DNA from: Owenia fusiformis
Taxonomy: Eukaryota; Annelida; Polychaeta; Sabellida; Oweniidae
Assembly: GCA_903813345.2 (NCBI GenBank)
Contig: CAIIXF020000012.1
Span: 33,122,572-33,186,571, forward strand
Reading direction: 5' to 3'
DNA: 64,000 nt
Below are positions 1 through 9,900 of the stretch, in pieces (position 1 is the first letter of the stretch; every line of letters starts with the position of its first letter). Below the pieces are notes generated by a model, which saw nothing but the letters and a program-made list of their open reading frames with translations, ran no database searches and was not told where the DNA came from. The position numbers and the translations under genes are program-made.

Positions 1-189
1 TCAATCAATTACTACACTGTATACAAGATCCCTAAGAGCAGTTACACTTTAAGGGGGAGGGGTTATTAACCTCTCACCCCCTTAGGAACTCTAGGGTAAG
101 GTCTTCATCTCTAATGATTTTTCTTTTAACAATACTTGTTACATGGATCAAACCTGACCACAATATTTTCAACATCTAATTTCTAAGCT

Positions 190-905
190 AAAAAGTCATG
201 CATTCAAAAAGAGGGACATCCAAGGGCGGCTATACCTGAAAGCGTAAAGGAGGACTGAAAGTATCGCAACAGATTTCGGACAGTCATATGTTGGATTTTG
301 GCTATTTCTGAGGATTTGAGGAGGTTCCTGTGTTCGGACAATGCATTTCCTCCAGGAAAAGCACTCATAGAGATGATAAAATAATTTCTATTTTGAGACA
401 GGGAAGGTGCAAACAACCCATCCACATGCATCAATATGTTGTGTTTTGGCACACAGTTAACCCCTTTAAAGGAATAATGCATTCCATCAGGGGTTTTAAA
501 GATGTCAAATATGGGTGACCAAAATTAAGCTGAAAGCAATGGATCACATGAATTTTCCCTATGGGAAATAACAGGAAAATATTGTTTTCTGCTTCATCTA
601 AAAGAAATTCATTATCCTTTTAATGGGTTAACTATGTCTCCAAACGCAACATACGCAAGAAAAATTGAAAAAGCAGGGATGAAAGGGGTTGAAAATCAGG
701 ACAACATTTCCGAAAACATGTGGATGGATTGTTTGCACCGTCGCTGTCTCAAAGTCCAAACTATTTTATCATCTCTAAGAGTTCTTTTCCCATAGGTAAT
801 GCAATGGCCTAACATATGCACCTGCTTAAATCCTCAGAAAACAGACAAAATCCAACATATGACTGTTTGAAATCTGTTGCGATGCTTTTCGTGCTCCTTT
901 GAGAC
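190..905. repeat. Inverted-repeat (foldback) element
   Basis: Two imperfect arms face each other: about 245-430 and 700-890. The left arm carries the segment around GGAAAAGCACTCATAGAG and GACAGGGAAGGTGCAAAC; the right arm carries its reverse complement (GTTTGCACCGTCGCTGTC, TCATCTCTAAGAGTTCTTTT). A fragment of the same family recurs at 60165-60250. The short ORFs across the arms are not conserved between them, so I treat this as a non-coding transposon relic. Bases 1-190 show nothing recognisable. Confidence 0.6.
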
Positions 906-1292
906 CTGATATTTCTCAATTTTTCAAATATTGCACTTGTTTTAATTTTTAAACTTCCTTAAAATTCATCTTCAGTATGTATTACATCTTAGTTTCACAC
1001 TCTAAAAATTCAGTTTCATCATAGAGGTATGGATGAAAAAGCTATAAAGGTCATCCATGGCTATACCTAACATTCGTAAAGGACGATTCTCGGTTTGGAG
1101 AACGAAGTTCATCAATCTAAATGAGCATTATCCCTGCTTCGGACAAATTTGATTTTTTTACATAATATAGATTTGAATGTCTTCTTTTGAAAAGTCATTA
1201 TTTAATTTGGGTAATATTTCTAGATTTTTCACAAAAAAATATTAGCGCAGTACACCGATGAACTTTTTTCCCCAAATCGAGACTTGTATTTT
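905..1292. repeat. Dispersed ~180-bp repeat plus unique-type flank, left of the retrotransposon
   Basis: Bases 905-1075 are a diverged copy of the ~180-bp unit that is tandemly repeated at 6079-6610 (shared words CTTCCTTAAA, TACATCTTAGTTTCACAC, CATGGCTATACCT). Bases 1105-1250 match 5903-6042 on the other side of the retrotransposon in the same orientation (GAGCATTATCCCTGCTTC against GAGCGTTATCCCTACTTC; TAATTTGGGTA). The retrotransposon therefore sits inside an older repeat. Confidence 0.55.
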
Positions 1293-1420
1293 TGTATATT
1301 TATATTATAAATTAATTTTAATGTAAGAGATGTATGAAATATCCCCGGGGATCAACATTCGTTCAGTGTAAAATTGCACTCTGGGCGGAAGTTCGCTGGG
1401 GGTCTTGAAAAATGGATTTT
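1293..1420 (+). repeat. Split direct repeat A1 of the Ngaro element
   Basis: These 128 bases match 5530-5657 without a difference that I can see. A ~45-bp internal duplication follows directly: the phrase GTTCGCTGGGGGTCTTGAAA occurs at about 1391 and again at about 1439. The gag-like start codon lies about 105 bases after the end of A1, so promoter function is likely to sit in or near this repeat, as is usual for the group. Confidence 0.88.
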
Positions 1421-1525
1421 CGCTGGGGATTTTCGGAAGTTCGCTGGGGGTCTTGAAAAATGGATTTTTAATTTTGAAGTTTTGTGAGATTTTTATCAAT
1501 TTATCATCTATAGAACTTTGTAAAC

Positions 1526-2611
1526 ATGTCCGAAACAGAAGAAGGTGCGAGAGCACGATGCTGTAGTATGTGTGGAAATCCCACGAAAGGACATTTAGGG
1601 CCTTACGGTCCGAGTTGCACGATTAAAGAAACAAATGAAAATATGAATTTTCACACAAAGGAAGAAGTGGAACATACACAAGTGACACAACCCCCATGGA
1701 TGAATGCTATTCTCGAAATGGGTAAACAAATTGCCGAATTAACAGTAGTAACATCAAAGATACAAAAAGACCAAGACGAAATGCGAACTTTTATGTTACA
1801 AAACATTTCGAAACCTGTTCAAACCTTGCCATTGTTACCTGAACAACTTCCATCAAATGTGCACACAGGAGACATTAATTTACAAGTGTCACATGAAGGG
1901 TGCAAAGTTGGAGTACCACCTACATGTAAGATCTCAAAATCAATAGTCAATGGTGAGTACGTCAATATGACGGAATTGTTACCAACAAATCTATATAATC
2001 AGTATATCGATGTACAAGGAAATGAACAAATAATATGTAGTGACAATGGTGAATTAAAGTTGGCCAAAAAACATAAACAAACACATATACAGTCTTTTAT
2101 GACATGGATGACAGCATGGAATATTTATGAGCTAATAGTAATGGAGAAACACCCTGGAGTATATAATGAGCTTCGTGACTACAGATCTCATATACAAGAT
2201 TGTGACAAAAAGTACAATTGGTCAGCAGTTTACCAGTACGATACAAAATTCCGAATAAAATTAGGAGCTACCAAATCATTCAAATTTAGCGCTATAGATA
2301 CATATTTGTACACAACTAATTTGGATGCATCTGCTGTGAAACAATCAACAACAAGATGTTATCGATGCAAAGGAGACCACCTTGTATCTAATTGTCCTTT
2401 TCGTGAGGACAACAAGGTGGAAACAAATAAAACGTCGGAGAAAACAAAGATTGGTGACAAAACTGGAGAAGTATGCAACAAATATCAATATGGTGAGTGC
2501 AGTTTCGGAGAGCGATGCTTCAGGAAACATGTGTGCAAAAATTGTAAATCTAAAAAGTTGCCTTACACAAAATGTGATTGCGCAAAATCCATTGGAAATA
2601 ATGCAGTATAA
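1526..2611 (+). CDS. Gag-like zinc-finger protein of the Ngaro element (ORF1)
   Basis: This 361-residue protein opens with ATG at 1526. It has a cysteine/histidine cluster near the N-terminus (C13, C16, H23, C31; pattern CxxCGxPxxGHxGPxGxxC), a helical, likely coiled-coil stretch around residues 55-95, and two C-terminal zinc motifs: a knuckle-like CYRCKGDHLVSNC at 278-290 and a CCCH finger (C317, C325, C331, H335) followed by further paired cysteines. Zinc-binding ends on an otherwise family-specific first ORF fit a nucleic-acid-binding Gag that packages the element's RNA. The stop codon overlaps the start of the reverse transcriptase ORF. There are no internal stops, so this copy is probably functional. 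Confidence 0.82.
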   Translation: MSETEEGARARCCSMCGNPTKGHLGPYGPSCTIKETNENMNFHTKEEVEHTQVTQPPWMNAILEMGKQIAELTVVTSKIQKDQDEMRTFMLQNISKPVQTLPLLPEQLPSNVHTGDINLQVSHEGCKVGVPPTCKISKSIVNGEYVNMTELLPTNLYNQYIDVQGNEQIICSDNGELKLAKKHKQTHIQSFMTWMTAWNIYELIVMEKHPGVYNELRDYRSHIQDCDKKYNWSAVYQYDTKFRIKLGATKSFKFSAIDTYLYTTNLDASAVKQSTTRCYRCKGDHLVSNCPFREDNKVETNKTSEKTKIGDKTGEVCNKYQYGECSFGERCFRKHVCKNCKSKKLPYTKCDCAKSIGNNAV

Positions 2612-4205
2612 TCCACTGAATTTAGATTACATAAGCCATGCTCTTCAATATCATCCTGATAAGGAATTTGTGTCTAGAATACTACATGATGGAAAATTTG
2701 GTGTCAATATTGGTTACAAAGGTCCAAGGATCACTAGAGTACACTCAAACTGGAAATCTACTCAAATTTACAGAGAAGCCGTGGAGGCGAATTTATCCAA
2801 AGAAATAAAAAATGGTCGAAAAGCAGGACCTTTTATAAATAAACCGTTTCAAAACTTTGTCGGATCCCCGACGGGTGTATTTCCTAAAAGACACTCGTTC
2901 CCTGTTAAGTACAGGATAATACATGACTTATCGTGGCCACCCGGCATATCTGTAAATGACTTTATATCCAAGGATGAATATTCATGTTCTTATATATCAG
3001 TGGATGATGCAATATCGTTAATTAAGATCAATGGACAAAACAGTTTAATGAGTAAATTGGACCTTACAGATGCTTTTAAACATATACCAGTTAGGAGAGA
3101 AGATTGGGAACTTTTGGGTACAACATGGACCATGAAAAATGAGATAAATGATGAAGATGTAACTGTGTATTTTGTAGACTTGGTATTACCATTTGGGTGC
3201 CGTAGTTCTCCCAAGCTATTTTGTGACTTTGCTGAAATGTTAAGATTCATAATGTCAATGAATGGTGCATCAAACTGTATAAATTATATCGATGACTACT
3301 TCACATGTGGTCCACCCGATTCTAATGTATGTATGAATAATCTGAACACTATGCTCAGTACTTGTGAAAAAGTTGGATTTTCATGCAATATAAATAAAAC
3401 TGTACAGCCTACAACATGCATTGATTTCCTAGGCATGGAAATTGACTCTGAAAAAATGGAAATTCGAATATCTATGGAAAAATTAACTGACATACATCAT
3501 CAGTTAAAACAGTGGAGATATAGACAGAAAGCAACAAAAAGGGAAGTGTTATCCCTTATAGGGAAACTAAATTTTATATGTCGAGTCGTACATTCAGGTC
3601 GCACATTTCTTCGGAGAATGATTGACTTGTCTACAAAAGTGAAACACCTACACCATAAAATTAAGCTTAACAAAAGTTTCAGAGCTGACATATCTTGGTG
3701 GATAAAATATTTACCAGAGTGGAACGGGATATCGCTCTTTTATGATGATGAATGGATCACAAATGAATCTTTGGATCTTTTCACGGATGCATCTGACAAA
3801 GGATATGGTGCATATTATAAAGGGCAATGGATAGCAGGAGTATTTGATAAACATGATAGAAACCATGATATTGCATGGAAAGAGATGAAAGCCATAGTGG
3901 TAGCTATAGCATCATGGAGCCAGGAATTTAAACAAAAGAAAATTATGTTAAACTGTGACAATATGGCTATAGTACATGCAATTAACAAAGGTTCTTGTAA
4001 AAACAAACATATAATGTCATTGATAAGGGCATTATTTTACTATTGTGCTATCAATCAGTGTGAATGTAGGAGTCAACACATCCCTGGAGTATCAAACTCT
4101 TTAGCTGATGCATTAAGTAGGAATCAAATGGATAGATTCTACAAAATGACTGAATCAATATCCGTGAAACAATGCATTCCTGTTAAGTTGCAGGAATTTT
4201 ATTAA
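2601..4205 (+). CDS. Reverse transcriptase-RNase H of the Ngaro element (ORF2)
   Basis: I place the start at ATG 2601, 11 bases before the end of ORF1 in a different frame, giving 534 residues; the reading frame is open further upstream (from 2382) but without a convincing ATG. The RT catalytic box is YIDDYF at residues 229-234, preceded by the palm motif SKLDLTDAFKHIPV. RNase H follows from about residue 392, with acidic residues in DLFTDAS, the E of WKEMKAI, the D of NCDNMAI and the D of NSLADALSR. The domain order RT-RH with no protease or integrase is the DIRS/Ngaro arrangement. It copies element RNA into DNA. Expression by coupled reinitiation or frameshift from ORF1 is an inference from the overlap. 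Confidence 0.93.
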   Translation: MQYNPLNLDYISHALQYHPDKEFVSRILHDGKFGVNIGYKGPRITRVHSNWKSTQIYREAVEANLSKEIKNGRKAGPFINKPFQNFVGSPTGVFPKRHSFPVKYRIIHDLSWPPGISVNDFISKDEYSCSYISVDDAISLIKINGQNSLMSKLDLTDAFKHIPVRREDWELLGTTWTMKNEINDEDVTVYFVDLVLPFGCRSSPKLFCDFAEMLRFIMSMNGASNCINYIDDYFTCGPPDSNVCMNNLNTMLSTCEKVGFSCNINKTVQPTTCIDFLGMEIDSEKMEIRISMEKLTDIHHQLKQWRYRQKATKREVLSLIGKLNFICRVVHSGRTFLRRMIDLSTKVKHLHHKIKLNKSFRADISWWIKYLPEWNGISLFYDDEWITNESLDLFTDASDKGYGAYYKGQWIAGVFDKHDRNHDIAWKEMKAIVVAIASWSQEFKQKKIMLNCDNMAIVHAINKGSCKNKHIMSLIRALFYYCAINQCECRSQHIPGVSNSLADALSRNQMDRFYKMTESISVKQCIPVKLQEFY

Positions 4206-4344
4206 TACCCATAATAGTCTTATATAAATGATGGGTTTATTTATATCTATGGACTTTTTTATTTTAACAGTGTGATTAAGTATAATACTGATTTTAATAA
4301 GCCAGTGTGTATTTCTACTATACTATGTCTATGATTAATTAAAT

Positions 4345-5319
4345 ATGTATTGCTCAAAAGTATTTATATGTGTTTTAGGGCACTTGGACTGTGAAGGGTT
4401 AAAAAAGAGGTCAGATGAATTGGTAAAAAGAGGGCTACGTCCTACAACTATTAAAACTTATGCATCAGGACAGAAGTCTTTTATTGAATTTTGTGAAAAA
4501 GTCAAACATGAATACCTTCCTGCATCAGAGGAAACTTTATTAATGTTTATCACATATAGTTTTGAAAAGAATTTAAAACATGGTACAATTGTAAGTTACT
4601 TATACGCAATAAGATCACTTCATTTGGAACATGGATTCATAGATCCAATCGAAAATTCTTTCAAAATAAAAAGAGCTTTGAGAGCAGTATTAATGGAACA
4701 AGATAACACTAATAAAAAATCTGCAATTACAGCAGATATTATGTATAAACTATTAGAGATGCATAATGTAAATGATAGAAATGAACTTATGTATATAACA
4801 GCAATGACTGTGGCCTTTTTTGGTCTTTTAAGATGTTCAGAGTTACTGAATTTGAATATCACAGATGTCCACATAGAGCAACCTGATGGTGAACATTTAA
4901 AACACATGGTTCTCAGATTGAACATATCAAAAACAGATCCTATTGGTAAAGGCTCTGATGTCACCATTGGTTGCACTAATAAGCCTCTGTGTGCAGTTTG
5001 TCTTACAGAATTTTATCTCGAAAATAGAGGTTCACAATCCAGTCAATGTTTATTTTTGCATAGCAATGGTCTGCAATTGAATAGAGGTACATTCATATCT
5101 CATCTAAAGTTGTACATGTCAATTTTGAGTTATGATCCAAATAAATTCAGTGGTCATTCATTTCGAATAGGAGGAGCCACACAGGCTGGTATTGCAGGTT
5201 TAAAAGACTGGGAAGTAAAAATCATGGGCCGTTGGGCCAGCAACTGTTATCAAGAATATATACGTACACCCAAAAAGGTACTATGTAATTTATCAAATCG
5301 TCTCCTTGACAATTTATAG
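4345..5319 (+). CDS. Tyrosine recombinase of the Ngaro element (ORF3)
   Basis: The protein is 324 residues, starting at ATG 4345, 139 bases after the RT stop. It has an N-terminal SAM-like DNA-binding part (PTTIKTYASGQKSF) and a C-terminal catalytic domain with Arg163 in LLRCSELL, a Lys in NISKTD, His271-x-x-Arg274 in GHSFRIGG, a GRW motif at 295-297 and the nucleophile Tyr305 in YQEYIRT. These are the R-K-HxxR-W-Y residues of the phage-integrase family. In DIRS-order elements this enzyme inserts the circular cDNA by strand exchange, explaining the missing target duplication. All catalytic positions are present, so the copy could be active. Confidence 0.93.
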   Translation: MYCSKVFICVLGHLDCEGLKKRSDELVKRGLRPTTIKTYASGQKSFIEFCEKVKHEYLPASEETLLMFITYSFEKNLKHGTIVSYLYAIRSLHLEHGFIDPIENSFKIKRALRAVLMEQDNTNKKSAITADIMYKLLEMHNVNDRNELMYITAMTVAFFGLLRCSELLNLNITDVHIEQPDGEHLKHMVLRLNISKTDPIGKGSDVTIGCTNKPLCAVCLTEFYLENRGSQSSQCLFLHSNGLQLNRGTFISHLKLYMSILSYDPNKFSGHSFRIGGATQAGIAGLKDWEVKIMGRWASNCYQEYIRTPKKVLCNLSNRLLDNL

Positions 5320-5354
5320 AAGCAAGATAGATTATCGGATGTTGGGCGGTGTTT

Positions 5355-5899
5355 GGGCGGTTTTTATATATTGCCTTGCATTGTAAACAACTTGCATTGG
5401 CAATATGAATCAATATGATATGTTTTGTAAGATGTGTTTTGTAATAAGATTTATTAATTAAAAATAAATCCGCTCATTTTAAGCCCAACATCCATGTTTT
5501 GTATTATATTTCAGAATATTACACATTAATGTATATTTATATTATAAATTAATTTTAATGTAAGAGATGTATGAAATATCCCCGGGGATCAACATTCGTT
5601 CAGTGTAAAATTGCACTCTGGGCGGAAGTTCGCTGGGGGTCTTGAAAAATGGATTTTCCTCTCCCACCCTCCCAAATTTAGAGGGGTAGGTTGTATTTTA
5701 TTAAATGTATATACGTTTATCATAGGGCGGTTTTTATATATTGCCTTGCATTGTAAACAACTTGCATTGGCAATATGAATCAATATGATATGTTTTGTAA
5801 GATGTGTTTTGTAATAAGATTTATTAATTAAAAATAAATCCGCTCATTTTAAGCCCAACATCCATGTTTTGTATTATATTTCAGAATATTACACATTAA
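5355..5899 (+). repeat. B1-A2-B2 right end of the Ngaro element
   Basis: B1 (5355-5529) and B2 (5725-5899) are 175-bp direct repeats, both running from GGGCGGTTTTTATATATTG to ACACATTAA. A2 (5530-5724) lies between; its first 128 bases equal A1 but it continues for 67 more bases (from CCTCTCCCACCC) that A1 lacks. In a canonical element A1 and A2 match over their whole length, so this tail is unusual. Confidence 0.88.
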
Positions 5900-6610
5900 A
5901 TCGAATCGGTCTAATTGAGCGTTATCCCTACTTCAGACCAATTTGTTATTTTTACATCTTGTAGATTTAAATGTCCTCTTTTGAATATTCATAGTTTAAT
6001 TTGGGTAGTATTTCTATATTTTTCATGAAAAAAATTATTAGCCCGGGAGACTGTTCTCCAAACCGAGAATCGTCCTTTGAAACCTTATATTTACAATTTT
6101 TCAAATTTTGGACTTGTTTAAAATCTTTAACTTCCTTAAATCTCATCTAAATTATGTTTTACATCTTTAGTTTCATACTGCAAACGATTATCATCAAAGA
6201 GGGATGGATCTAGAAACTATAGGGGTCAGCCATGGCTATACCTGTAATTCGTAAATTTGAAACCTTATATTTACTGATTCTTCGAATTTTGAACTTGTTT
6301 AAAACCTATAACTTCCTTAAAACACATCTAAACTATGTTTTACATCTTAGTTTCACACTATAAAAGCATAAATATCATCAAAGAAGGATGGATCTAGAAA
6401 CTATAGGGGTCAGCCATGGCTATACCTGGAATTCGTAAATTTGAAACCTTAAATTTACAATTTTTCAAATTTTGGACTTGTTTAAAACCTTTAACTTCCT
6501 TAAAACCCATCTAAATTATGTTTTACATCTTAGTTCCACACTATAAAACCATAAATATCATCATAGAGGGATGGATCTAGAAACTATAGGGGTCAGCTAT
6601 AGTCGTACAC
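5900..6610. repeat. ~180-bp tandem repeat, three units
   Basis: After a copy of the left-flank repeat (5903-6042), three tandem units begin with GAAACCTTA at 6079, 6259 and 6443 (period 180-184). Each ends in GGATGGATCTAGAAACTATA and GGTCAGC(C/T)AT. The sequence GTTCTCCAAACCGAGAATCG at 6052 is the reverse complement of a stretch at about 1083, so the family also contains inverted segments. Confidence 0.75.
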
Positions 6611-7305
6611 AAAATCCAGCTGTCAAATTTTTCGAAATTTTTCTCAGCTCCTACCTCTTCCATGGCTTTGCATCTTTTAGGGTCACTAACCCTGCTATTG
6701 GGCACTTCATATGAATTTTTTCAACCTCTTACAGTGTCTAATTGAAAAGTTAGAATTAAAATAGTAAGAAAATGAGTCACGAATTTGCCCCCTAGGGTAC
6801 ACACTTTGTACTAATATTCAAATTCTCTAGGAGTAATTAGCATCAATTATACTACAAATGATTCATATATATAATATCTATGTATGTCACTTACAAACAT
6901 CAGAATATCTAAGGTTATATAGTGTGAACAATTTTTTTCCCCAGGGTGGGGTGTTTTGGGGGGTGGGGGTCTAACTCCTCAAAAAAAAGAACTTCCTACC
7001 ACTCTGCGAAGCTATCACCTAGGTGGAACTTTCATCCAAGACTCTCCCCTACCTGAATATGCTGCCAAACCAACTATACACCATTTATTGAGAATTTTCC
7101 TCCTCGCCCCTTGAGTATAATGTAGACAATGATAAAAACATTCATGATAAATACATCGCACATATTCTGGGGTTAAGAGAATGATTAAAACATCCAAGTA
7201 CATAATATTCAATGATATTGAGAACCCTCAAAGCAGTGTGGTTTCAATTAGGCTAGTTTTCAGAAATGCAAAAACTCTTGGATAAAATGACATCCTTATA
7301 CAATA
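6611..7305. other. No gene recognised
   Basis: AT-rich DNA with a short G-rich tract at about 6940-6970 (GGGGTGTTTTGGGGGGTGGG). The open frame at 7015-7212 on the minus strand shows no recognisable domain and I do not call it. Confidence 0.5.
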
Positions 7306-7442
7306 GAGAGGTTTCGCACAAACGCACAACAGGTTGTCGGCTAAATCTTATCCGCAACTGCATCTCGTTTTAATTGCAATAATCTAGTGAATGCGTTATG
7401 TTAGGCTTTAAAAAACGTAAGGCTTAAAACATGAGAAACCTC
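7306..7442. mobile_element. Short TA-flanked MITE with GAGAGGTTT ends
   Basis: The left end reads TA-GAGAGGTTTCGCAC and the right end has the decayed complement GAGAAACCTCTA. The same terminal motif bounds larger elements at 30247-30879 and 36340-37725. No coding capacity. Confidence 0.45.
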
Positions 7443-7499
7443 TACGTGGACATGTACTTATCAATTTTCTTTCCATACTTCATGTTGGTCAGGCAAATC

Positions 7500-8906
7500 T
7501 TACTTTTTGTCAAATGAGAATTTAAAATTCTTGAGTGCATTTGCAACGGTTTCGGCTGCTGAGGCAATTCCTTCATGTAAACCTGATACTATTGCTTGTA
7601 CAGGTTCTTTTTTGCCAAACAAGAATAACTTGTAATAATCTTGAGCGTCCTTCACAACCGCTCTATTTTCCTTAGATATCACGTGGATATCATTTCCTCC
7701 TTTAATCGCCCCAAAGCTACACCTTCCTACGGGTTGATGTTGTATCGCCTGTTCGATCTCTTGGAAAACCTTTTCAGCTGACCATTTTGTCGTTTTGAAG
7801 ATGCTTCTATCGACGTCTTGAGCTTGGAGAACCGTCGATCGAGCAACTTCACCTATTACTGTTTTAGCGGCGGCTATATCCATTGGTTTAGCATTCTTAT
7901 CAACGCTTGCAACAACAATGTTGCGTCCATTTTGTCGAAATAGTATATGGCCATTGCATTGTTTCACGAAATGATTTTTCGAACCTTCGATCGGATTATA
8001 GACAACAACTAACCAGTCCCGCCAATAAAACTTTGTCGTTAACATCTCGTATAGACCCTTACTAAATACTTCATTACTCGTGGCATCTCTCGCATTGTCG
8101 ATAGCATATTTTTTAATGTCCTTGAGCGATTGATCAAGGTACCCATCGGTAAGTGATTGATCAATCTTCTCAAAAGTAGATTTTACTTCTTGCATTCTTT
8201 TTTCCCATAATGCCCTGCTGTCGTCTGCAATGTCTGCGGCCCCTTCAATCTGTAGATAAGCTTGTTCTATTTCTACTGCTTGAACAAGAAGCTTGACCAC
8301 GCCTAGCATAAAATGCTGGGTCGCACTACGGTCATATTCAAGGAACTTAACAATGGAGTCCCCGAGATTTTCCTGGAAAGTGCCGGCGGATACCACGGCC
8401 TGGTATAACCTGAGCCCACTGAGTTCATAATTACTCTCATATGCCTTTATAAACAGCTTTCTGTGTGCAGTTTTATAACTAGAGGAATATTTGTAAAGGT
8501 ATCTGTATACTTCAGTCAGCGCCATAATCTTTTGCTCTATCTGCCCGAAGTTTACTGCGACATCTGTCCAGTCAATCATTCGCTCTATGTCGTCAAATCG
8601 TGCATCAACTTTATCGAATCTATTTTCAATTTTCTTCATCATTTCTTTCATAAATGCCAACTCTTCTGAATCACCCTGAATGAAGTTCATAACAAAACTA
8701 AGAAATGGACCAACTGAAAGCATGAGTGGCCCAAACGTTGTCGTTAATGCTTTCATTGAGCTCTTGAAATCCCCTTCGCCGATGAAACTGAAAAACTCAG
8801 CCGAACCTTCCATGCCGGCTTCGATGAGTTCTTTCTGATCCTGGAAATCTTCCAAGCATACACGTTCTGGTATCCAAACCAGTACTACCACAATAAGCAG
8901 CAACAT
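7500..8906 (-). CDS. Secreted helical protein, cephalotoxin-like family (tentative), paralogue 1
   Basis: 468 residues from ATG at 8906, starting with a hydrophobic leader (LLLIVVVLVWIP) typical of a signal peptide. Residues 58-76 are a hydrophobic segment (FGPLMLSVGPFLSFVMNFI), followed by a coiled-coil-like stretch and the motif IDWTDVAVNFGQIE at 111-124; YWRDWLVVVYN lies in the C-terminal half. The gene at 33197-34462 shares this whole layout, so the two are paralogues. The leader, hydrophobic hairpin and IDW motif remind me of cephalotoxin-like/rapunzel-type animal proteins, but this is recollection, not a search. A good splice acceptor (TTTCATTCCAG, minus strand, exon beginning at 8920) lies just before the ATG and the frame stays open to it, so an upstream exon may exist. 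The body is intronless. Confidence 0.7.
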   Translation of the reverse strand: MLLLIVVVLVWIPERVCLEDFQDQKELIEAGMEGSAEFFSFIGEGDFKSSMKALTTTFGPLMLSVGPFLSFVMNFIQGDSEELAFMKEMMKKIENRFDKVDARFDDIERMIDWTDVAVNFGQIEQKIMALTEVYRYLYKYSSSYKTAHRKLFIKAYESNYELSGLRLYQAVVSAGTFQENLGDSIVKFLEYDRSATQHFMLGVVKLLVQAVEIEQAYLQIEGAADIADDSRALWEKRMQEVKSTFEKIDQSLTDGYLDQSLKDIKKYAIDNARDATSNEVFSKGLYEMLTTKFYWRDWLVVVYNPIEGSKNHFVKQCNGHILFRQNGRNIVVASVDKNAKPMDIAAAKTVIGEVARSTVLQAQDVDRSIFKTTKWSAEKVFQEIEQAIQHQPVGRCSFGAIKGGNDIHVISKENRAVVKDAQDYYKLFLFGKKEPVQAIVSGLHEGIASAAETVANALKNFKFSFDKK

Positions 8907-9079
8907 ATACAGATGTAAGCCTGGAATGAAATTAATAGGCCTACATGATATTTACTCACAAACAAATCAGTGACCATTTGTCAATAAAATCAAAAAACAG
9001 TCAATAATAAAACAAATTCTTCGTTCCATTTCGGGGAATACCTGTGTTACTTTCACAAGTATTATTTCAAGAAGCACGA

Positions 9080-9900
9080 TGGCTTAATATTTAGAGGCAG
9101 AATCACATCTATAAGAGATGACAAAATAGCGAACAACGTGCATTCCCATATATTCCTGTCTATGGCGACCATATGGTCTATTATTACTACGACATATAGC
9201 AATTATACGACTGCCGTTGACATTCTACGGTCAGGTACTTTAGCAGTCACATTTGCTACGGTAGCCGTACGGCGTATTTTTATTTTGTAGAGATAGAAAA
9301 TATGCGATTGCCGTACGGCCTTTTAAATGATGACGTATGGTTTCTGTAGGGCGTCCCTACGTTGGGCTTAGTTTTTGAAAAATACCAAGGCATCACAAGG
9401 TGGCCGTACAGAGAGGCTACGTTCGACTCAATTGTTTATTGTTGTTCACAAAGGTCAGTTGTAATAAGCCTCAGTCTCATTTGCTCTGCGGCGACCACAC
9501 GTCGACCGTAGTGCCCTGAAATCATCTGCGGCGACCATAGTATGGTCGCTTAACGGTCTCTGCACGGTGTTTACAGTCTGTACATGGTGTAGAGTCGGCG
9601 TAGACACTATAGAACGGAGTTGTAACTTTTTCATTTCACTTTCATTGGGCAGCCGCAGGGCGACCTTATGCCGGACGTACGGCCAACGTGAAAACTTTCT
9701 ACGGAATGGTCACGGCTTAAAGCTTGTTAACTCATACGATGACCGTAGTAATGAAAACAATCTATGGTGACACTAAGGCTACGCCCTGTAAAAAATCTTG
9801 ATACAACGTTCGGAGACCGTGAGGCGACGCTAGCTTGTCGAAGGAATTTGCCAATTTCAGGGAACTACGTCGGCGTACAGTCGCCCTTGAGCATATGTGA
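9080..9900. repeat. TACGG/CCGTA-rich decayed repeat
   Basis: This block is unusually rich in CpG and in the words CGTACGG, GACCGTAG, GGCGACCATA and GTCGACCGTAG on both strands, unlike the AT-rich surroundings. Examples are at about 9263, 9315, 9500, 9528 and 9676. I cannot define sharp ends or coding capacity. It is most likely an old inverted-repeat transposon family. Confidence 0.4.

Larger units (their letters stand above)
1293..5899 (+). mobile_element. Ngaro-type (DIRS-order) tyrosine-recombinase retrotransposon, apparently intact
   Basis: The architecture is diagnostic: a left repeat A1 (1293-1420), three ORFs (gag-like, RT-RNase H, tyrosine recombinase), then B1-A2-B2 (5355-5529, 5530-5724, 5725-5899). 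Such split direct repeats with a tyrosine recombinase instead of a DDE integrase define the Ngaro/PAT branch of DIRS elements, which are thought to insert as a circle without target duplication; I see no duplication. A1/A2 and B1/B2 look identical by eye and all three ORFs are open, suggesting a recent insertion. No LTRs and no protease or DDE integrase are present. Confidence 0.93.
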
